Assembly: GCA_020635875.1 (NCBI GenBank)
Contig: JACJYY010000004.1
Coordinates: forward strand, 1 to 64,000
Source of the DNA: Flavobacteriales bacterium
Lineage (GTDB): Bacteria > Bacteroidota > Bacteroidia > Flavobacteriales > Flavobacteriaceae
Length of the DNA: 64,000 bases
Reading direction: 5' to 3'
Numbering within the stretch: position 1 is the stretch's first letter; the number at the start of each line of letters is the position of its first letter. Positions 9,711 through 18,083 of the stretch are shown here, one piece after another. The translations under genes were made by a program, and so were the position numbers. The notes beneath the pieces were generated by a model. That model searched no databases and was not told the origin of the DNA. It worked only from the letters and a program-made list of their open reading frames with translations.

Positions 9711-11366
9711 TTAGTAAATCTTAGTGTAATACTCATCTGCCATACGAGAAGAATCAAAGAAAGGTACTACTTTGTTCATGCTGTGTAACATCATTTTATT
9801 CCACTTTTTAGGTGTATCATAATACATAGGAATTACTTCCTCTTCTAGTATTTTGTATAAATTATCTAAATCCAACGCATCTTGTTCGTACGTAGGTAAT
9901 TTGTGATCTACTATTGGAAGTACAAAACAAGATTTGCCATGGTCTTCATACTCTCTGATCCAACCATCATTTGTAGATAAGTTTATTGATCCGTTCATAG
10001 CCGCAGTCATACCACTTGTACCAGAAGCCTCTCTTGTTACTCGAGGGTTGTTTAACCACACATCAGAACCTGTTTTACAAATTTTAGACAATTTCAATTC
10101 GTAACCTGCCAAAACTGCCATATTCTTGGTTGTTTTACTCAAATGAACTAATGCATTGAAAACATTAATTGCACCGTAGTCCATAGGATAAGGCTTACCA
10201 GCAAAAACAATTTGTACAGGATACTTTTCGTTGTCCAATAGTTTTTTGAAACGCTCAATATCACGCGTAATCAAATCAGCTCTTTTATATTCTGCAAAAC
10301 GTCTTGCCCATACGATAGTTAATACATTTGGATCAAATAACTTCCCTGTTTGATCAGCTACTTCTTCAAAGAATTTTTGTTTCAATCGTTTTTTGCGAGC
10401 TACTAACGCTTTTTCATCGTTGTTTAATCGAGCCTCTTCTAAAAATATATCAGCCCAATATTTTTTGTTTTGTGCGTTTGTCACATGGTCGATATAACAG
10501 ATATTATCATAATCTTTCCACATATCACGAGAAACTTCTCCATGTAGCTTAGACACACCATTAGCTTTGTGACTTAAACGCAAAGCAGCCAATGAATGAT
10601 TAAATACATCTCCTTCTATCCCTGTAATCTGACGTACTTCGTCCATAGGCACACCGGCAAAGAAACTTAAGTTGTTCAAAACATCAATATTGTGTTTTTC
10701 ATTACCGGCTTCTTCTGGTGTATGAGTGGTAAATACAAACTTCTCTTTCACTTTATCCAAAGAACCTGTTTTTTTATAGTAATGAAATGCTGCTGATAAA
10801 GCGTGCGCTTCATTCAAATGATACACATCTGGTTCGTAGTTTAATTCGTCTAATAATTTAGCACCACCTATTCCTAAAACCATGCATTGTGCAATTTTAG
10901 CACTAGGATCACTATCATACAGTCTGAAAGTAGTACTTCTTGCTAAATAATCATTTTCTGGCAAATCTGTAGATAAGAAAAACATTGGTGCAGAACCAAA
11001 CGTGTCTGGACTTAAATATAACGCCTTAATCCATACTGGGTGATGGTTGATTTCAATGGTAAATTTGATTCCTGTGTCTTCTAAGAAGTGATAGATTTTT
11101 TCACGGAATAATGCCCCCATACTACGATCTTCTTTTTTGTACTGTGTGTAGTACCCGTTTTTCCACAATACACCAATACCAATCAAGTTCTGTTTTAGGT
11201 CGTAGGCGCTACGCATGTGCGATCCAGCCAAAAAACCTAAACCACCTGAATATATTTTTAAACTTTGATCAATAGCAAATTCCATTGAAAAATAAGCTAC
11301 TGATTTTTGATATTTTTTGTCAAATTTAAAAGGATGTTGAAATCTTTTTGGTAAACTCTTGCTCAT
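9711..11366 (-). CDS. Alpha-glucan phosphorylase-like GT35 protein lacking the PLP lysine
   Basis: A 551-residue GT-B fold protein of the short alpha-glucan phosphorylase group (MalP-like, below the roughly 800 residues of classical glycogen phosphorylase). Family signatures are SVAYFSMEFAIDQSLKIYSG, GGLGFLAGSH, DVYHLNEAHALSAAFHY, FTTHTPEEAGNEKHN and WARRFAEYKRADL. The segment that normally holds the pyridoxal phosphate lysine (SGTSGMK in the short family, NMKF in classical enzymes) reads SGTSGMTAAMNG here, with Thr454 in place of Lys (codon ACT, read on the minus strand at 10007-10005). Without that lysine, ordinary PLP-dependent phosphorolysis is doubtful. It is a single gene, convergent with acnB. 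A role in glycogen or maltodextrin use is inferred from the family only. Confidence 0.85.
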   Translation of the reverse strand: MSKSLPKRFQHPFKFDKKYQKSVAYFSMEFAIDQSLKIYSGGLGFLAGSHMRSAYDLKQNLIGIGVLWKNGYYTQYKKEDRSMGALFREKIYHFLEDTGIKFTIEINHHPVWIKALYLSPDTFGSAPMFFLSTDLPENDYLARSTTFRLYDSDPSAKIAQCMVLGIGGAKLLDELNYEPDVYHLNEAHALSAAFHYYKKTGSLDKVKEKFVFTTHTPEEAGNEKHNIDVLNNLSFFAGVPMDEVRQITGIEGDVFNHSLAALRLSHKANGVSKLHGEVSRDMWKDYDNICYIDHVTNAQNKKYWADIFLEEARLNNDEKALVARKKRLKQKFFEEVADQTGKLFDPNVLTIVWARRFAEYKRADLITRDIERFKKLLDNEKYPVQIVFAGKPYPMDYGAINVFNALVHLSKTTKNMAVLAGYELKLSKICKTGSDVWLNNPRVTREASGTSGMTAAMNGSINLSTNDGWIREYEDHGKSCFVLPIVDHKLPTYEQDALDLDNLYKILEEEVIPMYYDTPKKWNKMMLHSMNKVVPFFDSSRMADEYYTKIY

Positions 11367-11497
11367 AATAAACGTGTTTAGTAATTCGAGCCTAAATTTC
11401 CGACTTTTTTATTAAACACGCATAGTATCTAGCTTTTTTTATTTAGATTTTATTAACATTTTAAATACAGTCTAAATAACAAAGAATAAAAGAGGAT

Positions 11498-12604
11498 TTA
11501 TTGATTGTCAAATTCTCCAGAAAGTGATTTAGTCAAACTTTCATTAGATCTAAATTTTGACATAAATAAAGCAACATCCATTAAGGAGTCACTTTTAGAA
11601 TATTTGAAAAGCTTTTTTTGAGAAAATTTGGCTCTTTTGTAGCTTTTTAAGAATCTATTTCTCCATTCTTGTTCATACTCATGTAAAAGCTGAAAATCCT
11701 CATAAATAATAGATTTATTTATGGATTTACTTGCCATTATTGCTGATTCAAAAATAAATTTATATCCTTCTCCTGCTATTGGGTTTACTTGAGAGACACT
11801 ATCTCCAACACAGACTAAATTTTTGACCACAAATTGGTCTAATACAGGGGTTAAAGGAATACTTCCTCCTTCAACTTTTTCGTTATCCTTAACAACAAGC
11901 TTTTTTATTACAGGCAATTCCAAAATTGTATTTAGTCTGACTTTTAAATCTTTCACAATTGAACTATCAAAAGAACCAAAACCAACAATTGCTCTTTCGT
12001 TCTGTAATGGAAAAATCCACCCATAGCCACCTTGGTATTGTTTTCCTATAAATAAATGACCTTCATTTTGTTTTCCTAGATATTTTACATTGTATTCAAC
12101 TCCTGTCCCTAGAGTGATTTTTTTGTTTTGAAGACCTACTTTTTTACTCAACACACCATTTGTTCCAGAAGCATCAACGAACATCTTTCCTACATATTTG
12201 TTTCCATTTTTATCTACAACAGCAGTATAAGTGTCGGTATCAGAAGACTCTGATAGGATTTCTTTAACTGCAACTCCTAACTTAATCGTTACGTGTTCAT
12301 AGTCAAGACTTTCAAGAAGCTCTTCATGAATTTTCTCCTTATCTAGTATATATGCATTAACGTTTAAGGTGCGCTTGAAATTTTTAGAATAAAGAACAGC
12401 TTTGGAAATTTTTTGTGCTATTACTTTTTCTGAAAGCTGAAAATCATCTAGGTTGATAAAACTTCCTAAAGTCTTAAAAGAAAAATCCAATAAGTTATTT
12501 TTTTGATCAAGAATTAAAGTTTTACGCTTAAATCGACCAAGCTCTCGAGCTAATAATAACCCAGCTGTACCTCCCCCAATAATTACTACATCATAAGAAT
12601 TCAT
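11498..12604 (-). CDS. FAD-dependent oxidoreductase, geranylgeranyl reductase family
   Basis: A 368-residue flavoprotein. The N-terminal Rossmann motif is DVVIIGGGTAGLLLARELG (residues 5-23). The second FAD site is CVGDSVSQVNPIAGEGYKFI (about 268-287). GGYGWIFPLQNERAIVGFG is the strand set typical of geranylgeranyl reductases, which saturate prenyl chains; lycopene-cyclase-like enzymes share the fold. It is transcribed divergently from a second member of the same family 165 bases away. A perfect TAnnTTTG box ends only 4 bases before the ATG, so the mRNA may be leaderless. The actual substrate is unknown; a prenyl chain is the family-based guess. Confidence 0.82.
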   Translation of the reverse strand: MNSYDVVIIGGGTAGLLLARELGRFKRKTLILDQKNNLLDFSFKTLGSFINLDDFQLSEKVIAQKISKAVLYSKNFKRTLNVNAYILDKEKIHEELLESLDYEHVTIKLGVAVKEILSESSDTDTYTAVVDKNGNKYVGKMFVDASGTNGVLSKKVGLQNKKITLGTGVEYNVKYLGKQNEGHLFIGKQYQGGYGWIFPLQNERAIVGFGSFDSSIVKDLKVRLNTILELPVIKKLVVKDNEKVEGGSIPLTPVLDQFVVKNLVCVGDSVSQVNPIAGEGYKFIFESAIMASKSINKSIIYEDFQLLHEYEQEWRNRFLKSYKRAKFSQKKLFKYSKSDSLMDVALFMSKFRSNESLTKSLSGEFDNQ

Positions 12605-12608
12605 TTCA

Positions 12609-12616
12609 CAAAAGTA
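12609..12616 (-). promoter_or_regulatory. -7 box TACTTTTG for the minus-strand flavoprotein
   Basis: Read on the minus strand this is TACTTTTG, a perfect TAnnTTTG match of the Bacteroidota type. Only TGAA separates it from the ATG at 12604, so transcription would begin at or next to the start codon. No good TTG -33 element stands at the expected distance. Confidence 0.5.
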
Positions 12617-12725
12617 ATTAATAAATTAATTTATTAATCATTTCAAATATTTTCAAGGTACGTTTTTTTATAGTTTAGCTATGGAAATAATATTGTATTT
12701 AAAGGCTGGCAAGGTGTTAAAACTG

Positions 12726-12733
12726 TATATTTG
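12726..12733 (+). promoter_or_regulatory. -7 box TATATTTG for the plus-strand flavoprotein
   Basis: A perfect TAnnTTTG box 36 bases before the ATG at 12770. I could not find a convincing -33 element. Together with the box at 12609 it forms a divergent promoter region between two related flavoprotein genes. Confidence 0.5.
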
Positions 12734-12769
12734 CCCATTGATTTAGATAGCAATTAAAACTTGTTAAGT

Positions 12770-14008
12770 ATGAATAAAGTTTATGACGTAATAATAATAG
12801 GAGGAGGACCAGCAGGGGGACAAGCAGCAAGAGAATTATCAGCACTTGGACATGAGGTTTTGTTAGTGGAACGTTATAAAAGTTTTGAAGAGAATAATTT
12901 TTCGAGCGCAGGGATGACTTTAGCTCCATTGAAAGAGTTCGATTTACCAGAAAGTGTTATCGGAACCTATTGGAATGATTTGATTATCCAGTGTACAAAA
13001 AATGAATTTAAGTGGGAAGGGGGCAAACCTAAAGGAGTGGTACTGGATTTTGGACGATTACGGCAGTTCTTAGCTGATGAATGCAAGAAAAATGGAGGAG
13101 AAGTTTTAATGGGGCATCGTTATGTTAAGAAAATTCTTACTAAAAATGGGATTAGAGCTCAATTCAAAAACATGGATTCTGGAGAATTAGTCGAATATGA
13201 TGCTAAATTATTAGTTGATGGAACGGGGCCGCTTCGTAAAGTTATGTTTGATACTAAAGAAGAACAGCCCGAAATGGTATATGGTTCTGGAGTAGAGTAT
13301 TTGATTAAAGTGTCTCAAGAAGTTTATGATCGATACCGTGAAACATTAGTGTTTTTCTTGGGGGATAAATGGGCTCTTAAAGGTTATTCATGGATTTTTC
13401 CTATGGAAAATAGAGTTTTAAAGGTTGGTTCAGGAAAAATTCACATTAAATCAAGTGATTTAGAAAAAACGTCTATAACTACTAAAAAATTGACAGACAA
13501 GGTAATAAAAGAGTATATAGAACTTGACGAAGAGTCTTATGAATTGCTAGATGTCCACGGAGGAACTTTACGATATAGCCCAAGTATTAAAGATGTTTTT
13601 TATAAAGACAAGGTTGTTGCTGTAGGAGATGCTGTTTCTACAGTAAACCCATTAGGAGGGGAAGGAATTCGATACGCTATGTTGAATGCTTCTTTAGCGG
13701 TAGAATATATTGATAAGTATTTACGGGAAGGAAAGACCAATTTTAAAGAATATAGGAGAAGATGGAGAAAAGCACATTTAATCAAATGGCAGATGGGGGA
13801 AGTTTCTAGTAGAAGAATGTATGATAGATATTCAGATGCTCAAATTGAAAGAAGAATTCAGTACTTTCATTCAAATTTAACTCTTGATGACTTAATAGAT
13901 ACTCTATTCAATTTTAGATTTGATAAAATAATTTTCAGAATATTTCAGGTTTATTATTTTAAATTCAGAGATAAGATCATTAAAAAGGAAGATCCCTTTA
14001 TTCGTTAG
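12770..14008 (+). CDS. FAD-dependent oxidoreductase, geranylgeranyl reductase family
   Basis: About 412 residues from the ATG at 12770; an earlier TTG at 12761 is less likely. The Rossmann site VIIIGGGPAGGQAARELS is at the N-terminus. KGYSWIFPMENRVLKVGSGK and VVAVGDAVSTVNPLGGEGIRY match the geranylgeranyl reductase/flavin hydroxylase fold. It is a paralogue of the divergent gene ending at 12604 and keeps the same order of motifs. Such enzymes reduce double bonds in prenyl chains of quinones, chlorophyll or archaeal-type lipids, which would fit the isoprenoid operon 4 kb downstream, but no direct link is seen. The last 11 bases overlap the convergent lipoprotein gene. Confidence 0.83.
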   Translation: MNKVYDVIIIGGGPAGGQAARELSALGHEVLLVERYKSFEENNFSSAGMTLAPLKEFDLPESVIGTYWNDLIIQCTKNEFKWEGGKPKGVVLDFGRLRQFLADECKKNGGEVLMGHRYVKKILTKNGIRAQFKNMDSGELVEYDAKLLVDGTGPLRKVMFDTKEEQPEMVYGSGVEYLIKVSQEVYDRYRETLVFFLGDKWALKGYSWIFPMENRVLKVGSGKIHIKSSDLEKTSITTKKLTDKVIKEYIELDEESYELLDVHGGTLRYSPSIKDVFYKDKVVAVGDAVSTVNPLGGEGIRYAMLNASLAVEYIDKYLREGKTNFKEYRRRWRKAHLIKWQMGEVSSRRMYDRYSDAQIERRIQYFHSNLTLDDLIDTLFNFRFDKIIFRIFQVYYFKFRDKIIKKEDPFIR

Positions 14009-15533
14009 AATCTATTTTTAAATCAATAGGTTGATAGGCTCCTGCGGCTGCTTGAGTATCTTTTCGACTCACGCCTTTTATATCTAGAGGCAGTAAATTA
14101 ACATAAAAAGGATCTACAAGCCCTATAGCTTTGGAATCTAATCCAATTCTCATCTTATTTTTAGAAGCGTCTTCAAAATCAGGATCTTCGTTAGTAACTA
14201 CACTTTTCAGAATTAATGGATTCGAAAAATCGTACAGTGGATTATTCTTATAGTCATCGTCATTTGTATCCTGATCAAATTTCAATAAGCAATGATTAAA
14301 ATTGTAGACTAAATTTTGATCAGAGGCTTGTGTAATTTTTAATTCAAAACGCGAATTACCATATATAATGCTATTGCTAATCTGAGCCATTAAGCTAATC
14401 GGGGTTTGACTTCTTAATTGATTGGATAACTCTAAAGCTTTACCTTGGCGGTAACTAGCTGTCCAATAATTAGCAATGGTGCAGTGGTTAAAATTATAGT
14501 TTCCTCCATAAAGTGCAACAGGCGCAATTCCAGCATCATTAATAACGCAATTTTCTACATCTATAAATCCATTTTCTGAAAGCAAACCATAATTAGAATG
14601 GTTGTAGATTGTTGAGTTTCTTAGATGAAGACCATTTAGGTTTTTGGATTCGCATCGGATACCTATAGTTCCATTTTTTATTGTTGTGTATTCAAACGAG
14701 TTATTGACACTTTCGGATTTAATCCAAATGGTGCCCCATTGCCCAGAAACATCACTATACAAATCCTTGAGATTATCTCCTTCAAATATAATTTCATTCT
14801 CCATGTCTTTAGTTGTGGATATTGCCCCTTTTGATTTGACAGAGGCTTTATCTGAAACTAATAATCCCGAGTTTTTATGAAAATGAATTCTTGCACCTGC
14901 CTCAATTTCAAGTATTTTGTTTTCTGGAATTACAGCATATCCATAAATCACATAGGGTTTATCTTTAGACCAAACCAATTGATTGTCGTCTAACAAAAAT
15001 CCTTCGCTCTTTATCTCTTTACCTTCGTTGTCTGTAGCCAACACAATAGTATTTATTGAACCAGTATTATCTTTACTTGGATATAGAAAAACGGCATCTT
15101 TCACTAATGTTACCAGATCCACATCTTGTTGCAGACTTCCTGCATCAAATAGTATCCGATCAGTATATAAGAATTCGTTACTAGTAGCTGCTAATTGGTC
15201 AAAATCTACTGTAGTTTCAACAAAAATAAAGAGGCTATCGTGAGCCAATAAATTTACATTTGCAATGCTGTTTCCTCTTTTGCCATCTATCATCAATCGA
15301 TAATAGGAATTGGCATTCTCTAGAGCAATAGAAGGAATTGTAATATCATTGCTTGTTGGGTTATACACCTTTAATGTATAGGTGTTTGTAGCGATTCGCG
15401 TAAAGGTTGTATCTAAAAAAACCGTGTCTCTCGAAAATCTTAAATTCCCTGAGCTAGGCACAGTGCTAAAATCTTTACGGCAAGAGGTAAACACCGTAGT
15501 TATTACTATGAGTGTAAAAAGAAATCTATTCAT
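13998..15533 (-). CDS. Predicted beta-helix lipoprotein
   Basis: A 511-residue lipoprotein. The signal peptide MNRFLFTLIVITTVFTSC gives a lipobox with Cys18. The first 140 residues look like a beta-sandwich (DTVFLDTTFTRIATNTYTLKVYN, repeated hydrophobic strands). From about 190 onwards the sequence has short repeating turns (IENGTIG, VENCVINDAG, NFNHCTIANYW type elements) as in right-handed parallel beta-helix proteins. I recognise it as a conserved flavobacterial protein of unknown function, likely outer-membrane attached. It is monocistronic, with divergent neighbours on one side and an 11-base convergent overlap on the other. Confidence 0.72.
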   Translation of the reverse strand: MNRFLFTLIVITTVFTSCRKDFSTVPSSGNLRFSRDTVFLDTTFTRIATNTYTLKVYNPTSNDITIPSIALENANSYYRLMIDGKRGNSIANVNLLAHDSLFIFVETTVDFDQLAATSNEFLYTDRILFDAGSLQQDVDLVTLVKDAVFLYPSKDNTGSINTIVLATDNEGKEIKSEGFLLDDNQLVWSKDKPYVIYGYAVIPENKILEIEAGARIHFHKNSGLLVSDKASVKSKGAISTTKDMENEIIFEGDNLKDLYSDVSGQWGTIWIKSESVNNSFEYTTIKNGTIGIRCESKNLNGLHLRNSTIYNHSNYGLLSENGFIDVENCVINDAGIAPVALYGGNYNFNHCTIANYWTASYRQGKALELSNQLRSQTPISLMAQISNSIIYGNSRFELKITQASDQNLVYNFNHCLLKFDQDTNDDDYKNNPLYDFSNPLILKSVVTNEDPDFEDASKNKMRIGLDSKAIGLVDPFYVNLLPLDIKGVSRKDTQAAAGAYQPIDLKIDSNE

Positions 15534-15634
15534 AGAGGTAAAAATAAATAAATATCAGTCCATAACTATTTCTAATGAATAGATTTTTACGTTTTTTTAG
15601 TCAATTGTTTACTTTTACCCTAAAATCAAGTACA

Positions 15635-16060
15635 ATGAGTTTTGATAAAGAAAAAGCACTAGCATTAATGAATGGTGTCGTAAAAGACACTTTGATGGAA
15701 ACATTAAATATTGAATTTATTGATGCTGGAGAGGATTTTTTAACTGCTAAAATGCCTGTAGATTCCCGCGTGTATCAGCCTATGGGCATACTACATGGCG
15801 GAGCAACCGTTGCTTTGGCGGAGACCGTTGGTAGTGCAGCATCACGAATGATAGTACGTGACGGTTCAATTATCAAAGGAATCGAAATTAATGCTAACCA
15901 TCTTAAAAGTGTAAGTACAGGCAATGTATATGCAACCGCAAAGGTGATTCATCAAGGAAGAACTACTCATTTATGGGAAATTAGAGTGGTAAACGATCAG
16001 GGGCAGCTGATATCAATATGTAAGCTTACCAATATTGTCTTACCCAAAAAAAATCCATAG
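15635..16060 (+). CDS. Hotdog-fold acyl-CoA thioesterase (MenI/PaaI type)
   Basis: About 141 residues from the ATG at 15635. An in-frame ATG at 15575 would add a hydrophobic leader not expected in this cytoplasmic family, and a weak promoter-like TACTTTTA lies between the two. The catalytic region is MGILHGGATVALAETVGS, with the HGG turn and the general-base Glu on the hotdog helix. Thioesterases of this type hydrolyse 1,4-dihydroxy-2-naphthoyl-CoA in menaquinone synthesis or phenylacetyl/benzoyl-type CoAs. The next gene, 6 bases on, is isochorismate synthase, which favours the menaquinone role (MenI). Confidence 0.85.
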   Translation: MSFDKEKALALMNGVVKDTLMETLNIEFIDAGEDFLTAKMPVDSRVYQPMGILHGGATVALAETVGSAASRMIVRDGSIIKGIEINANHLKSVSTGNVYATAKVIHQGRTTHLWEIRVVNDQGQLISICKLTNIVLPKKNP

Positions 16061-16066
16061 TGACCT

Positions 16067-17134
16067 ATGCAAGATATATTTAACAAACTACGAGTTCATC
16101 AAGAATTAAATCTTCCATTTGTGTTATATAAAAAACCAAATGAAGGAACGGTATACGGTTTGTTTCAGGAGAATGATCATTTGTATTTTGTTAATGATTT
16201 CACTGAAAAAGGGTTTGTATTTGCTCCTTTTGATGATATTGAATCAACTGTTCTTATACCTAAAGAAGAGTCCTCATATATCGAAACGGATAGTGTAACG
16301 CCTAAGGATTATCTTCAATTAGAACCTGAAGAAAAACCCTCATTATCAGCTAAAGTTGACTTTGAATTATTGGTCACAAAAAGTATTAAAGCCATAACCA
16401 ATGGCAAACTAAAAAAAGTAGTAGTTTCAAGAAAAGAAGACGTTGAATTAGACTCTTTTGAGGTTCAGGATTTATTTGAAAAGTTAATTTCCATATATCC
16501 GACAGCATACACGTATTGCTGGTATCATCCAAAAGTCGGATTGTGGATGGGAGCTACTCCTGAAAAATTAATTGCGACAACGGGAAAACAATTTTATTCT
16601 ATGTCATTAGCGGGTACTCGTAAATTGGAAGGTGCAGAAAATGACGAATGGGCGTCTAAAGAAATAGAAGAGCAAAAAATAGTAACGGATTATATTCTCG
16701 AAAATCTGAGGAAAGTAACATCAGAAGTGGAGGTTTCGAGCCCTTATACCATTAAAGCAGGTTGTTTGTTACATATTAAAACAGATATAAAAGGGGAACT
16801 CAGAAAACACTCCAATTTGATGGAAGTAATTTCTATTTTACATCCAACACCAGCCGTATGTGGCTTACCGAAACCTATCGCCAAAGATTTTATTCGCGAT
16901 AACGAAGTGTATGAAAGAGGCTATTATACTGGATTTTTAGGAGAATTAAACAAAATAAACGAGACTGAATTATGTTCGGATCTCTATGTGAATTTGCGTT
17001 GCATGGAACTAAAAAAGGGAAAGGCAATATTGTATATGGGATGTGGTATCACACAAAGTAGTAATCCCGAGAGAGAATGGTTTGAAACTGTAACGAAATC
17101 ACAAACAATGAAAGCTGTATTAAATGCAAAATAA
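16067..17134 (+). CDS. menF: Isochorismate synthase
   Basis: A 355-residue chorismate-binding enzyme converting chorismate to isochorismate, the entry step of menaquinone synthesis. Signatures are KKVVVSRKEDVEL (catalytic Lys region), MGATPEKLI, SLAGTRKLEGAENDEW, and near the C-terminus LHPTPAVCGLPK and YERGYYTGFLGE with the magnesium-binding Glu residues. It is shorter than E. coli MenF (about 430) because the N-terminal part is reduced, which is usual in Bacteroidota. It sits between the thioesterase and bshB1 on one likely transcript. A siderophore role (EntC-like) is the alternative, but no siderophore genes are present. Confidence 0.9.
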   Translation: MQDIFNKLRVHQELNLPFVLYKKPNEGTVYGLFQENDHLYFVNDFTEKGFVFAPFDDIESTVLIPKEESSYIETDSVTPKDYLQLEPEEKPSLSAKVDFELLVTKSIKAITNGKLKKVVVSRKEDVELDSFEVQDLFEKLISIYPTAYTYCWYHPKVGLWMGATPEKLIATTGKQFYSMSLAGTRKLEGAENDEWASKEIEEQKIVTDYILENLRKVTSEVEVSSPYTIKAGCLLHIKTDIKGELRKHSNLMEVISILHPTPAVCGLPKPIAKDFIRDNEVYERGYYTGFLGELNKINETELCSDLYVNLRCMELKKGKAILYMGCGITQSSNPEREWFETVTKSQTMKAVLNAK

Positions 17135-17145
17135 AAACAGTACGA

Positions 17146-17862
17146 ATGAAAGTTGATATTTTAGCTATAGGAGCACATCCAGATGATGTAGAGCTAGGTT
17201 GTGGAGCAACCATTGCTAAGGAAATAGCATTAGGAAAAAAAGTAGGCATTGTCGATTTGACACAAGGTGAATTAGGCACTCGTGGTACTGCTGAAACTCG
17301 AAAAAATGAAGCTGCTAATGCAGCAGCCATTTTAGGCGTCTCTTTTCGAAAGAATTTAGGATTTAGAGATGGTTTTTTTATCAATGATGAAAGTCATCAA
17401 CTTCAACTAATCCAACAAATCAGATTGCATCAGCCAGAAATAGTATTGTGTAATGCGATCCAAGACAGGCATATTGATCACGGCAAAGGGAGTCAATTGG
17501 TATCCGATGCTTGTTTTTTATCAGGCTTACTAAAGATTGAGACAATAAATGAGGATAAAAGACAAGAAGTATGGCGTCCTAAACACGTGTATCATTACAT
17601 CCAATGGAATCCTATAAAACCAGACTTTGTGGTAGATGTTACGGGTTATATGGATAAAAAAAGAGAAGCTGTACTAGCCTATGGAACACAATTTTATGAT
17701 CCCAAAAGTAACGAACCATCAACTCCAATAACCAGTAAAAACTTTTTGGATAGTATAACCTATCGCGCACAGGATCTAGGAAGATTAATACAAGTTGATT
17801 ATGCTGAGGGTTTTACTACGGAACGTTATGTTGCGGTTGATCATTTAGGACAATTGAAGTAA
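17146..17862 (+). CDS. bshB1: Bacillithiol biosynthesis deacetylase BshB1
   Basis: A 238-residue zinc-dependent deacetylase of the LmbE/PIG-L family. It would remove the acetyl group from N-acetylglucosaminyl-malate, the second step of bacillithiol synthesis. The zinc motif AHPDDVELGCG is at residues 8-18 and the second metal site is DRHIDHGKGS. The C-terminal segment with YGTQFYDP is typical of BshB1. It is the third gene of the plus-strand operon starting with the thioesterase, 11 bases after menF. Operon mates with thiol function are absent, so this is a family-based call with good sequence support. Confidence 0.9.
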   Translation: MKVDILAIGAHPDDVELGCGATIAKEIALGKKVGIVDLTQGELGTRGTAETRKNEAANAAAILGVSFRKNLGFRDGFFINDESHQLQLIQQIRLHQPEIVLCNAIQDRHIDHGKGSQLVSDACFLSGLLKIETINEDKRQEVWRPKHVYHYIQWNPIKPDFVVDVTGYMDKKREAVLAYGTQFYDPKSNEPSTPITSKNFLDSITYRAQDLGRLIQVDYAEGFTTERYVAVDHLGQLK

Positions 17863-17879
17863 TTTTTTTTGAAAAACAT

Positions 17880-17911
17880 ATTGTGAGATTAAAAACTATG
17901 CAATATATTTG
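17880..17911 (+). promoter_or_regulatory. Promoter of tRNA-His
   Basis: A textbook Bacteroidota promoter: TTG (17881-17883), a 20-base spacer, then TATATTTG (17904-17911). The tRNA begins 13 bases later. Confidence 0.8.
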
Positions 17912-17924
17912 CCCGCGAATAAAT

Positions 17925-17999
17925 GGTGGATGTAGCTCAGTTGGTTAGAGTATTGGTTTGTGGTACCAAGGGTCGCCGGTTCGAGCCCGGTCTTCCACC
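17925..17999 (+). tRNA. tRNA-His (GTG)
   Basis: The anticodon GTG (17960-17962) sits in a perfect TTGGT/ACCAA anticodon stem. The extra 5' G (position -1) faces C73, the histidine identity pair. The D arm (TAGCTCAG) and T arm (GGTTCGAGCCC) are standard. There is one T-T mismatch at position 6-67 of the acceptor stem. The CCA end is not encoded. Confidence 0.96.
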
Positions 18000-18006
18000 C
18001 AGAATA

Positions 18007-18040
18007 AAAGGCTGTCTAAAAATTTTAGGCAGCCTTTTTT
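18007..18040 (+). terminator. Terminator after tRNA-His
   Basis: AAAGGCTGTCTAAAA pairs with TTTTAGGCAGCCTTT and is followed by T residues. The stem is nearly symmetric and A-rich on the 5' side, so it can also end the minus-strand lipid operon that stops at 18084. Confidence 0.88.
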
Positions 18041-18083
18041 AATTTTATTAATAATAGAAGTGGGGAATTCGTTTCTGTTTGTC

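Noticed and set aside
11498..12604. Lycopene cyclase
   Set aside because: No carotenoid genes nearby and the motif set fits the geranylgeranyl reductase family equally or better.
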